From Zygnema circumcarinatum (taxonomy: Eukaryota; Streptophyta; Zygnematophyceae; Zygnematales; Zygnemataceae): 64,000 nucleotides of DNA. The notes under the pieces were generated by a model. The model saw only the letters and a program-made list of their open reading frames with translations. It was not told the DNA's origin and did not search any database. Where the stretch lies: contig CM074807.1 in the NCBI GenBank assembly GCA_037447605.1, positions 2,362,327 to 2,426,326 on the forward strand. Reading direction: 5' to 3'. Every line of letters begins with the position of its first letter. Within the stretch, counting starts at the first letter, position 1. This document shows, in pieces, positions 21,818 to 32,077 of the stretch. The position numbers were made by a program, and so were the translations under genes.

Positions 21818-23176
21818 ATGGCCTTCCTCACTCGAGCCGCGCCGCCACCGCACGCGCCTCTCACATTGTCCAGATCTGACGTGCTCGCGCTCGCCATGGC
21901 TTCCAGCAGCCCCTCCCCCGCGCAGCAGCTGCAGCAGGCTGTGGCCGCCCTGCAGCTGCTGCAGTGCCTGCAGGGCGCGCGCGCCGAGCTCGAGCAGCGC
22001 CACCTCCCCGCGCAGCTCGCCCTCCTCGCGCCCTATCTCCGCCTCGCTGCTACCTCGAAGCAGCACTCTTACCTCCCCACCCTCCAGCATCCACTCGCCA
22101 CCTCGCCCTTCACGCCTTCCATGGCCTCCCCCTCCACTCCTCTCCACTTCAGTATGAACGCCGCTGTGGAGACGACCTCCGCGGAGCCATTGAGCTGCAC
22201 GCAGGCCACCCATCCCGCCCAGTCCTTGAGGTATGCGCCCAATTCCCCCTCACTCCCCTTCCCGTCTCTCCCCATCTTCCTACAATTTGCAGGCCTTTCT
22301 CTTTCCTTCCACATACAGCGAGACTGACACGCGCTTCTTGTGGTGCTTCAGCAGTGTTCACTCCGCTCTGAACCCTAATTCCCCGCAGTGCGACATGAGC
22401 GAGTCCTTCCTGGCCGAGCAGTCGGAGGTGCTCTCGGGGCCCGTGTGGGAGCAGGCGCCGCTGCTCCGCGCGGGCGGGGACTGGACGGAGGACTATGGCC
22501 TCGACAACTTCACGGAGGCCACGTGGTTGGACGACGTGCTGTGCGCGGATGGCAATGCGGGCACAGCGCAGACGGGGGGGAGACCGCACAGCGAGACCGG
22601 GGAGGGCTTTGCATTAGACACTTGGGTGGCGGATAATGGGGAGGAGGGGGTGGGCGAGGTGGGAGGGGCGGCAGAGGTGAGAACCCGGGAGGAGGCGGGA
22701 GAAAAAGAAGCGTCCGGGAGGAAGAGGAGCAGAGGAGAAGCTTCTGTGTGTGGGGTGGAGGAGAAGGGGGGGAAGAAGAAGAGGATTGAAGGGGAGGGTG
22801 AGAAGAATGCTAAGGAGCAGCAAGTGGGAAGCCATGGATGTGCGACAGCTGAGTCCTCGGAAGAAGAGGAGTTGGAGCGCTCCTTATTGCCGAAAATGCG
22901 CGCTCTACAGGTGAGGACGAGACTGAGGCTGACCCTACATTGATGCAGCGCTGAAGCTCATTGCAGCTCCCTCTCGCTCTCTCTTTCTCTCTGTTCCTTG
23001 CAGCTGACAGTATTCTTCCTATCTTTGTGCAGGACCTTGTGCCGAACAGCCACACGCTTGATCCCGCAAGCCTATTGGACCACGCCATCAACTACGTGAC
23101 ATCCCTTCAAAACGACCTGCAAGTCCTGCGCAGCAGACGGCATGGCAGCCATGGCGCCCGCTCGCAGCGATCCTGA
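21818..23176 (+). CDS. Atypical helix-loop-helix regulator lacking a clear basic region
   Basis: Exons 21818-22230, 22352-22910 (the acceptor at 22355 is equally possible) and 23033-23176; 1116 nt, about 371 residues. The N-terminal exon is rich in Ala, Leu, Gln and Pro. Exon 2 is acidic, with a basic GKKKRIEGEGEK patch that could be a nuclear signal. The HLH spans the exon 2/3 border: LLPKMRALQ, then DLVPNS and LLDHAINYVTSLQNDLQVL. This matches plant bHLH helices, including the usual intron inside helix 1. The residues just before helix 1 are EEEELERS and not the Arg/Lys-rich DNA-contacting sequence, so DNA binding is doubtful. It may act by dimerising with true bHLH factors (inference). The upstream ATG context CCACCATGG is strong. 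Confidence 0.75.
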
Positions 23177-24361
23177 GGGTTGGATCTGCTTCGTGCATAG
23201 TGCTCGGTATTAGCACTAAAGCTGTGAAAGCAATAGGGGACCTTTAGGGAGCTGAACGAGCATAAAAGAGGAGACACCCAAACATTGGGTCTCGTGAGGT
23301 TAGGAGGTTAAATAATTATTCATTCATTCAATTTTAGATTTGTGCATAGACAGCAAGAATTGGCTGAACCGGCACCTTGTATAATGTTTCGCTTCTCGCG
23401 GACTTCTTCCTGTCATATAGCACAGCTCTTTTTCCAATCGAAACCAATGTCCGTCCAAAACTATTTGTTTGTTTGGCTGATGGGTTCGTGATCTCAGTTA
23501 CAATTGTGGGGTCTGCTATTTGTATCGCTTTGTGGTTCATAGCCCTCAAAAACCCTTTAAACCCTTAAAGTTCTGAACTGCCACTTTTCAGTGCAAGTCC
23601 ACGGAGACTGTCTGGACGTTCGCTTGAAATGAAATGAAACGAAAAAATGAAATGAAATGCACTGCGAAACCCTAAAACCCTCGTTCTGTCACATTTCCTC
23701 ACCTTGGTTTTAGCGCTTTAAGGACCTACACGTGGCATGTTGTTGCCACTGTTCTGCTTGGATCCGTGGCAGTGCAGCACGTTGTGCTTTTCTCCATGCC
23801 ATCACTGCGTTTGCTGGAAACGGGGGTCCATTCGACAGATGAATGGCCTCTCTGGCACGCTCGTAAGCGCAGCCTGAAGGAGCTGAAGCGGCCCCTACAT
23901 ACAAACGTGGGCAAGAGCCAGAATACCGCCTTGGGATTGAATCTGCATCTTATACATCGAGCTGGAAGTAGACGGCTGGACACTTCAGAAAATGAATAAG
24001 AAAAAGCGTTAGAAGCGAATTGACAAGGGTGACTCCCAGTCCTACTGCACACCAAGTGTTTGTCGATAACTTCAAAATTTCATTTAAAATAACATCGGAA
24101 TCAAATGATAGTTAGAGTACTCGGAGGCATGTCTAAGCATATACTAAAGATACTCGCCACATCTGTCTCTTGCTGCGGTAATGAGACTTCAGGAAGTGAG
24201 TCCATGGACAAAGTCAGCACAGAGCACCACGGCGTGGCCTGTATCGCGCAGACCGATGCAGCTCGATATGGCGCGTATCGTCTCGTTGACCGTGGAGAAG
24301 CGCAGCGAGCGCAGGGCAGGACAGGGCTTGCCGGGAAGGAGAAGAGCTTCCGCCTGCTGCA
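23177..24361. other. Intergenic, with short AAACCCT words
   Basis: Contains AAATGAAATG repeats (about 23630-23655), AAACCCT words at 23550 and 23668, and a CACGTGGCA site at 23731. A 78-codon frame at 23766-23999 has no recognisable similarity and is left unannotated. The last 250 bp are the likely 5' UTR of the tubulin cofactor gene. Confidence 0.45.
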
Positions 24362-27300
24362 ATGGCGGCCATGGATCTTGCAGGTCTGAAGGACTATGTG
24401 AACCGCCCATCCGGCCAGGAGATGGCCGCCAGCACGGTGACACTCAATATTTCTCATTCAAATCTGAAGCAGCAGTTCATGGAAATTCGTTTCGATCTTC
24501 ATGTACGCGCACTGCTCCTGAAACTGAGATTGGCTGCAGCAGGTGAATCCTTAGAAGATTCTGCAGCCGGCGCTGCTCTTTCACTTGTATTTGCGAATGG
24601 TTTTGGAGTCAGTACGTCCAGAGTTTACATTTCTCTGATTTTCCTGGAGAGATTTTATCTCGAAGAGATTGATCCACATATTGGCCTATAAATAGGAGGT
24701 GTACATTCACGTGAGGGTGAATGTGCACTTAAACATGCTAATGCCTAAGGCTTGCTGACCATCCTATACCATTAATCGTGTTAGAGTGCTCTGCATTAGC
24801 TGGAATGCGTAAGAGATATCTGTCCGTTTCTGAAAATGTCACCTTTTTTTGCTTTCTATGAATTGTACGAGAATAACAGAGAAATTTATCGCTAAAAGCA
24901 TCTCGCGCTTGTACGCAGACATCTATCGAAAGAGTGAAGGAGAGGCTGCGAAGCCATACAGGCACCTCTGTCGACTCGATGCGCTTGGAGCTCTACGACA
25001 GCCGCAACTCTCTTATGGGTGTCCTCGCGGATGACTTTCGACCGCTTGGATTCTATTCACCCGCGCACGGGTGAGGCGGGCTGTGATTTTTTCTGCATCT
25101 GTCGTCACGATTTACTGGTCAACGCCTTCTTTTCTTTTCTTTCCAAATCAATTTCATGCTCTCACTGCTTACCACTTGTCAAATGTTAATCCTTGGAAAG
25201 GACATAAACAGTATCAGGAAGTTACAGGCTTTGTCGTGCTGACAAGCGATGCACGATAGTAAGCAAATTCGACGCTTTCGTCTGCAGGTATCGCCTGCAT
25301 GTGATCGATTTAGATCCAACATCTTTGTCGGTCCGAGGGGGCCTAGAAGACACGTCTCTCGTACAGAAATATACCATCTCGGATGATGCCTACAGCAAAA
25401 GGGAAGGTAAGCGGTAAATATTCGTATCCATTACGCATTCATATACTGTCAATTATTGGGAGAAACATCACCCTTAGCAAAAAGCTCTAACCCTAAACCC
25501 TAATCCCTGACCTTAACTGCTACACCTTCAACCTTAAACCCTAAATATTAAACCCTAAACCCTCAACCCCAAAACGCAATCCCCAAATCCTTAATTCTAA
25601 CCCCTAAACCCTAACCCTGAATCCCACACCCCAGACATCAATCTCTAGCCTTACCTCCTAGACCCCAAACCCGAAACCCCAAGCTCCAGATCCCAAACCC
25701 TAATCCCTAACCCTACGCCCTAACCCTGAACCCTAAAGCCCACAACCCAAACTCCGACCCCCAAGGCCCAAACGCAAATCCCTAAGCCCTAATCCCTAAA
25801 CCCGAAAGCCTAAACCTGAAACCCTTAACCCCGAGGCTCTTTGCATGGTGATCGGCATGTAACTTTTTGGCTCATTTTGCCTTCGAGTCTGGTTGGCTAT
25901 CGTTGAAAAAATGTGGTACAAGCCCTAAAAGGCTCGCCCGCAGTCTGCCATTTTGTCAGCAGTGTGATGTGGGACTACAAAGGTGGCTTCTCTTTTAGTC
26001 CTTTCTGGTTTTGGTTCACAGAAAGCCAAGTACAGAGGACCCAACAGGTTGGCGGCCTGTACTTGCAGGGACCTACCTCAAGTTCAAGGAGCAAAAAATT
26101 GCACAAGATCCTACTTGGACCCTTCACAAGGTGTGTGAAATAGACCTTCAATTGGACTTTGGTTTTTAGTGTAGCAATCATAATAGCTTGAAGCAAGCGC
26201 CTGTCGGTGAGGCAGCTAATGTTTCTTGAAGCCGATAGAAGGCATCTAAACTGCCTGTAGCAGAGAGAATCTGCACACATGTTGCCTGAAGCCGAGGGGT
26301 TTTTATGTGTATGCATTTTTGGGGTGGAATCTTGATGCAGTACTGAACGATGTACGTGATTTACTCGCTAAACTAATGAGCTATTGGCATGGAGTTGCAG
26401 GAGATGGCAGCCAAGAGAGGAGAGACAGCCCCGAGCAATCAGGTTAGCATCATTTCAGTGGATGATTTATTGCATATACAAACATTCCTTAGGAAAAATT
26501 ACCAGCTTTAAACTTCTCAGCTATGAACCGTGACATAGACATGACATTGTTGTGTTTGTTGTCTTACGTTAGAACAATGCCGACCTTTGCCGGGGATCAT
26601 GCGTGGCTCTCTTAGCAGTATGGTTGATAGAACTCAGCAAGTGTTGCAGGGAGACCCATGATCTCCATGCGATGCATGCTTCTCGAAGCCATGGCTGCCT
26701 ACTGATCTCGCCCTCTCGCTTTGCTGGAAAGTGCAGCCCTTGCCAGATGACTACATGGCTGACCTGGCGGAGCACATAAAGGTATTGCGCAGGCATGCGC
26801 AGAGACAATCCCACTCAACCCTATCTTGCTTCGCTGCCGCTACGAATGCGCCATTGCGAACGAATGAATGAACGAATGAATGAATGAATGAATGAACGAA
26901 CGAATGAATGAATGAATGAATGAATGAATGAATGAATGAATGAACGAACGAATGAATGAATGAATGAATGAATGAATGAATGAATGAATGAATGAATGAA
27001 TGAATGAATGAACGAATGAATGAATGAACGAACGAATGAATGAATGAACGAACGAATGAATGAATGAATGCATGCCGCAATGCATGTGAGTGCGGGTGAG
27101 TGCAGGTGGGTGACAGGTGCGAGGTGGGCCCGGGCGAGCGGAGGGGCTCTGTTGCGTATGTGGGGGCGGTGGCGGGGCTGCCCGCCGGGTGGTGGGTTGG
27201 GGTCCGCTACGACGAGCCCTCGGGGAGGCACGATGGCGAGTGAGAATATAATGCTCGGCAGAACTGTCCTTGTTTGAATCGGCAAACCTTGTTTTTGTTA

Positions 27301-27871
27301 AGTGAATGTCAGGCAGTAAGCTATGTAGCGAAGGCTGAGGGGAGTATTCAACGTTCTGCAGGGAGTTATTGTCGGCAGAGTAATCTTAAGGGCTGGGTTT
27401 CTTTCGAGTTATGTGTTTGACAAAGGAAAGCTGTTTGTCGCTCGGTTTTCAAACACAATGCAGGGTGAATGGAAAGCGTTACTTTCAGTGTCCTCCAGGC
27501 TATGGCGCCTTCATTCGACCGGACAAGGTCAAGGTAAGAATTGTGATATTTAACATCCACTCCCTCCGCCATTGCTGCCATTTCTGACCGTAGGCAACCT
27601 CAGTAACTTTTGAAGGTAGGATTGCACTTCATCGCGGAGGGTATTGTTTGTCGCGCTTTGTAGTCAGGATTATAGAATCTCTTCTTAATCAGGCCACTCG
27701 CAATTGACAGGGTTTCACATTGTCAGGCTTCCGTCATCAAATTTGTATTCGTATCCTGTTTCTTCAAACTTTCACAGTTTAAATTTTCCAAGAAGTGGGT
27801 TCGGAGGGGGGGGGCAGGTGGGCGATTATCCAGAGCATGATCCGTTTGACGACGACCCGGACGAGATCTGA
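24362..27871 (+). CDS. TBCB: Tubulin-folding cofactor B
   Basis: Nine exons: 24362-24502, 24919-25070, 25288-25406, 26069-26130, 26401-26442, 26737-26781, 27106-27239, 27464-27533, 27818-27871. They add to 819 nt (272 residues) with all phases in agreement. The N-terminus holds a ubiquitin-like domain ([42 protein letters not shown]). This is followed by [20 protein letters not shown], a short helical linker, and a C-terminal CAP-Gly domain from residue 188 ([17 protein letters not shown], then [13 protein letters not shown]). The protein ends in Asp/Glu and Ile, as TBCB does. It binds alpha-tubulin and, with TBCE, helps form assembly-competent dimers in the cytosol. Start is the Met at 24362 or at 24371. 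Introns 3 and 6 carry repeat arrays. Confidence 0.93.
25485..25835. repeat. Degenerate interstitial telomere-like array (CCCTAAA type)
   Basis: About 350 bp of imperfect CCCTAAA, CCCTAAT and CCCCAAA words on the plus strand, inside intron 3 of the tubulin cofactor B gene (25407-26068). The spacing drifts and many units are mutated, so it is old. Confidence 0.9.
26859..27070. repeat. GAAT tetranucleotide array with GAAC variants
   Basis: About 210 bp of GAAT units with scattered GAAC units in intron 6 of the tubulin cofactor B gene. It fills most of the intron and ends about 35 bp before the CAP-Gly exon. On the minus strand no stop occurs in any frame, which creates long false frames. Confidence 0.95.
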
Positions 27872-28685
27872 TGGCGGACCTTCAAACTCCTCCAAGAGCC
27901 TGCCGGTCTTCAAGACCAATCACTTCTTTTTTCTGCCGACTGCTTGATGTGACAACTGGATGATGCGTCATATCGGGATGCCACGCCCGCCATGTGGAAA
28001 GCAAGCGCACTGGGCTTGTTGGGACAAGTGAGGGTATGGTCTGCAGGTCCGTTCAATTGTTTCTATCTTGTGCTGTGTAAAAAAAATAAGATGTACAACG
28101 GAGCTCATCCGCCTGCATTTAGTCGAAATGAGTTGTTGCGAGGTGCCTTGGTGCAACCACTTGTTTGAGATTCCGATGTTATTCAAGGCTCTTGTGAGAC
28201 CAATGCCATTTCTCGTCGACTTCTTGTCTCCTTTCCCCTTCCTTCCTTCTGGAACTACTGCATGCATGCATGCATGCATGTGCATGGCCGGCGGCCCTTA
28301 CTCGTCGCGGCTGGCTGTTAAGTTCTCTCTGAGCTAGCCATGGTCGTTAACTATATCAGATATTCTATCAATGAAGCCCCAACGAGATGAGATGAGAGGA
28401 CCCCGCCCGCCTTTTGCCCGAGGCTGGACCGAGGAAGGCTTTGAGCTATGTGCAACGCAGTTCGAGGGCAGTTCCGTCCCTTCCCACGCTCAACGCCGCC
28501 CACAGATCGCGCAGGGCCGCCGCCTTGCCATGGTACGGCACGCGCCGGGTCCCGGCGCTAGGGCGCTAGGGCTGCGTTGTTGTGCCTAGGCGTAGTTTTC
28601 CGCTCCTAGCTTCGTTTAATTATGTTTCGGTCCTTTGTGACCAGTCCTTCGTGGTTGCACATTTTGCCTTTGTCCATGTACATTT

Positions 28686-28714
28686 GATGGCCTCGCCATC
28701 GCGAGTTCAATGAA
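28686..28714 (+). repeat. Interspersed dyad repeat, copy B
   Basis: GATGGCCTCGCCATCG followed by CGAGTTCAATGAA; 28 of 29 positions agree with copy A at 8483-8511. Confidence 0.7.
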
Positions 28715-28892
28715 AGTTTTTCACGCCATTCAAAAGTACCAGAAAGTACACAAAAACGTACAAAAAAGTACAGAAACCAAAAAGTCCTTCAGATCCCGAA
28801 AATGAAACCCAAAATGGTCCCGACAATAAGTAAAATACGGGATTTCAGGGAATTCCCTTATTTGACGATGCCTGCTCGTAAGCCCGCGCCTG

Positions 28893-28911
28893 TACGGCGC
28901 CTCGCCGTACG
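28893..28911. promoter_or_regulatory. GTAC-core palindrome upstream of the coiled-coil gene
   Basis: GTACGGCG and CGCCGTAC are separated by 3 bp, forming a perfect hairpin about 75 bp upstream of the ATG at 28983. Similar words lie upstream of the F-box, HLH, PAS2/VPS4 and RPB1 genes. Regulatory role inferred. Confidence 0.4.
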
Positions 28912-28982
28912 ATTGAAGGCGCTCAAAAGATGCCGGCGGCTGGGCTGCTTGAATGTGCTTGAAGGTCAGCGGACTGGGCGCC

Positions 28983-30141
28983 ATGGCGGATGTGTGCGAC
29001 GGAGAAGACGCTCCTGCATCATTACCTGGAAAGCATGACAGGGAGGTAGGGCCTCCTCACTTAATTCTGCCTTCTTCAAATCGCAGCTTTTATTGGCGTA
29101 GGAAATGTTTCCAGAAGTGTTGGTTCGAATTGCTTGCTGACTGCTTCATTTTGGACGTACGAGGATGGACGACTGTGACGCTTTGTATTGAATAATCTTA
29201 AGAATCATGGTATTTCTTATTTCATGCCACGATTTAATGCCTCTTGTAACAAAACTGATGTTTGCAATTGATGCAGGAAGGTGGATCCTCGGAAGGTGAA
29301 GATGGCAAACGACTTTGTCAGCGTGATTCAGGAGAGGAGGAGAATTCCATGACAAGAATATCTGAATATCAGCAAGTAACAGATGCAGATGCCATTGGCG
29401 AAGAACATGATGGAGTTGCTGAAACAGCTGCACGAGATAGTCAAGAGAAGCTGTCAAACGCGACGGAGGTTGCTATTGAACGTATTCAGGAACGTATTGA
29501 AACGTGGACAAACCAGGTTGGCCAGGCCTCTCCTCTGGACAACTGCAACTATAGTCAAAAGCCTTTTCTTTTCCGAGCCAACCTCTAGTTATGGATCTGG
29601 AAAGGTGTTTCTTCCGCACGTTCCTTGTGCTGCTTTCAAAGTGGCAGCAAAAAATTTACATTAACTGTTTCGATGTGAGTTTTCTCCTCACGTGTTCTGT
29701 GGTGAATCTTACCCTATGCTCTGTTTTTTCTCAGGTGTCGATGCTACTCAACGAAGGCAAGGCGGCCATTATGAACGCTCACAACAAATGGGAAGAGACT
29801 GTGATCCAATATCCGCAATCACTTGAAGTGTTTCATCCTTTTTTGTCTTTTGTGCAGCTTCGATGGTCATAACTATGAAAATGGTATCTTCTTGGAGGGG
29901 TTGTTATTGAGGCATGCTTTTGTTGGTTCACAGCGTCGGAGTGACATGTTCACAGATTTTTGGCAGCCGTTCCTTGACAATGGCTTTCAGACTGCATCAA
30001 AACCGAATTGAAGCCTGGAGTGAAGAAATCAAGAGCCTGCGTGACATGGATGCAGAGAATGAACAAATGAGGTCACGACTGGACGATGCACAAGCAATAT
30101 TGAGCAATCGCCGTTTTTCTTTCAACGAAAGGAGTGCTTAG
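28983..30141 (+). CDS. Unknown coiled-coil protein
   Basis: Exons 28983-29045, 29277-29516 and 29735-29827 join in phase 0. The last exon ends at 30141 and probably begins at about 29955 (acceptor TTCACAG), which keeps the frame; that border is the least certain. The predicted protein is near 190 residues. It begins MADVCDGEDAPASLPGK and has an acidic Glu/Gly/Ser-rich region. It then forms long amphipathic helices (ATEVAIERIQERIETWTNQ, SMLLNEGKAAIMNAHNKW, NRIEAWSEEIKSLRDMDA). It ends with Arg/Asn residues and TAG. No enzyme motif or membrane segment is present. A structural or adaptor role is plausible from the coiled coils only. Confidence 0.6.
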
Positions 30142-32077
30142 AGCTGTTCTCCCTCAGTCTCGAGACACTGTTTATTTGGTTTAGTTTAGTTGTAATGTCA
30201 CCGTGGTTCAACAGCTTGCTTTTTGCAAAGCCCGTCGTAGGTGGCAACTTTTGAAGTGGGGCATCATTGTTAGTCTTTCTTGTGACAAAGTAAACGAGGT
30301 CTCCTTCGGATGTAAAAACCCGTAGCCATTCCAGTGTCAGGGTGGACAGATCGCCACTTTCACACACCATGAAGATTTGCCGTTGCACCTTCCATTCCCA
30401 GGTAGTATGGTATGCAGGGAAAGACTTAAAAAGCGATGCATCGAAGTTTCATATTAAAAATGTCTTGAGAACATTGTGTTATAAAATTGAACTTTGCAAC
30501 CATTTGGGGTTTTTTGACCAACACGTTTATTGACCCATACATGCGGCGAACTTGCCACAGAGCTTTTCGTTTTCGCAATCCGCCATAACTTACAACATGA
30601 CCGTCTAGGGAGCCAGCTTTAGCTTCCTTTCTAACTTAACTAAATTCCCAATGTTTTGAGAAAGCCATACGATATTCTGAAGATTTCAAAGTAGTAGTCA
30701 TCGCCTGGAAGCGCGCCCCCGAACCAGCCTAAGCGGATCACGCAGCTGCCTCTCCGGCGACACTGTGCTCCTGAACTGCGTCAGAGGATGTGATAATACA
30801 CACTTCGCCACAGAGGCAGCTGAGGACTCCCCTTGTAGCATGACAGTGTCTGCCCTCGCACGCCAACCGCATTTCATATTAGATTAGATTGCAACTCTGA
30901 CTGCTCCTGCAGGATCAGGCCGTGACATCCATCTCCTCCTGCACAACGATTAAAGAGTAGCGAGACTTCAGCTGCACTGTGCGCCAAGAGAATTTGCTCC
31001 TTCCTGGAAGGCCTGCTGAGACGTCCAAAACTTCAACCTGTACGAACACGCTTGTCCTCGCCTGCCGGTGACATTCAAATCTCCGAATGCACGCCTTCCC
31101 CCCATGGCTGCCTAAGGAGCTTGTCTCCCTTCAAAACTGAACAGGAATATCTACTGCCAGTGTCCCCTGCCCTCCTGTGTAACACACGTGCGCTTTCTTC
31201 AACCTCAAAAGCCTCCCCTCGTTCACAGCCTCTGTCCATATCCAAAGAGAGGACTAGTTACGGATGAAAAGTCGTAAGCAAATTATAAAGCTTAAGTCCG
31301 AGGTCTGTCAAATGGACCTCCTGAGTGATTGATCCGAGACCTCAGTCATTGCCACAGATAGACATGAAAGTCAAGGTAACTTTAGCCCTCGTGACTCTGT
31401 TCTGTCACCTTCTTCTCTCAGCTTACCTGAATGAGGAGCAACAAGTCGAACAATCAGAGGTCCACGTCCTCTTTCAGTTCCTGCTGTGTCTCCACCTGCT
31501 GGTAACCGGGTCCTCTCCTTGCTCCCTGCTGGCTACTGCTGGCCCATTGGAAAAGTGCCACCCTTCAGATCCTTTAGGACAAACAGACGAAGGTAGCAAG
31601 TATTTCTTGTTCATGCACTAATATGGTGTCACATGTAATGTTGACATTCACTACCTTACGGGTAAAAGGAGATATGTAGTTCTCTCTGAAAGTAGAATGC
31701 TTGATTGGATCACGTCGAGCCATAACATGCTACCCAGCATGTCTGTAGTCGCTGTGACACAATTGCATTCAAGAGACCTAGGTGCGATATAAAGCTCTAT
31801 GTGATACAACTACAACGTTCTCACCATTATCAGATTGTTCCGTCCTTGGTGCACTTCATCTTCCCCTTATTTGTCAAGTGACTCCTGAATCAGATGACTA
31901 CAAATGCGTGGGGCCATCTGCCTGTCCTTTTGTGAACTACAGATCTCTAGGTAGGACCTCCCCGCAACTGACTTCCATTCATTGTGAAAAATAATAGAAA
32001 GACTCCGTGTTTCTTAATGAGCTAGCTTTGCCTACCTGCAGACACTTTTTGTGAACAAAACTCGAAACACATTTGAA
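30142..32077. other. Tail-to-tail intergenic region, no assured gene
   Basis: Several short plus-strand frames here contain clustered cysteines (around 30775-30890, 31050-31265, 31800-31940), but I cannot join them into a gene. One has a signal-peptide-like start and is listed separately. Confidence 0.4.
31364..31621 (+). CDS. Possible small secreted protein, unsupported
   Basis: A frame from the ATG at 31364 begins MKVKVTLALVTLFCHLLLSA, which looks like a signal peptide. It is followed by about 65 residues containing a second hydrophobic, leucine-rich stretch. A GGTAGC at about 31592 could be a splice donor to cysteine-containing sequence at 31836-31950. No family recognised. Confidence 0.2.
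   Translation: MKVKVTLALVTLFCHLLLSAYLNEEQQVEQSEVHVLFQFLLCLHLLVTGSSPCSLLATAGPLEKCHPSDPLGQTDEGSKYFLFMH

Larger units (their letters stand above)
27872..28982. other. Intergenic, with CATG run, dyad repeat and GTAC-core hairpin
   Basis: Holds a CATG/TGCA run at 28260-28280 and copy B of the dyad repeat at 28686-28714. GTAC words occur at 28735-28772. A palindrome GTACGGCG-CCT-CGCCGTAC at 28893-28911 lies 70-90 bp before the next start codon. No coding gene recognised. Confidence 0.5.

Noticed and set aside
20309-21897. Frames of 200-500 codons on both strands in the GC-rich island
   Set aside because: Extreme GC content removes stop codons in most frames at once; the products are Arg/Pro/Ala-rich without domains.
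23766-23999. 78-codon frame beginning AVQHVVLFS, briefly considered as a Dabb-domain start
   Set aside because: Only the first few residues resemble that family and the rest does not; no downstream exon continues it.
26751-27285. Long minus-strand frames of repeated Phe-Ile-His-Ser
   Set aside because: They are the translation of the GAAT array, which has no stops on that strand; there is no start context or domain, and the region is an intron of the tubulin cofactor gene.
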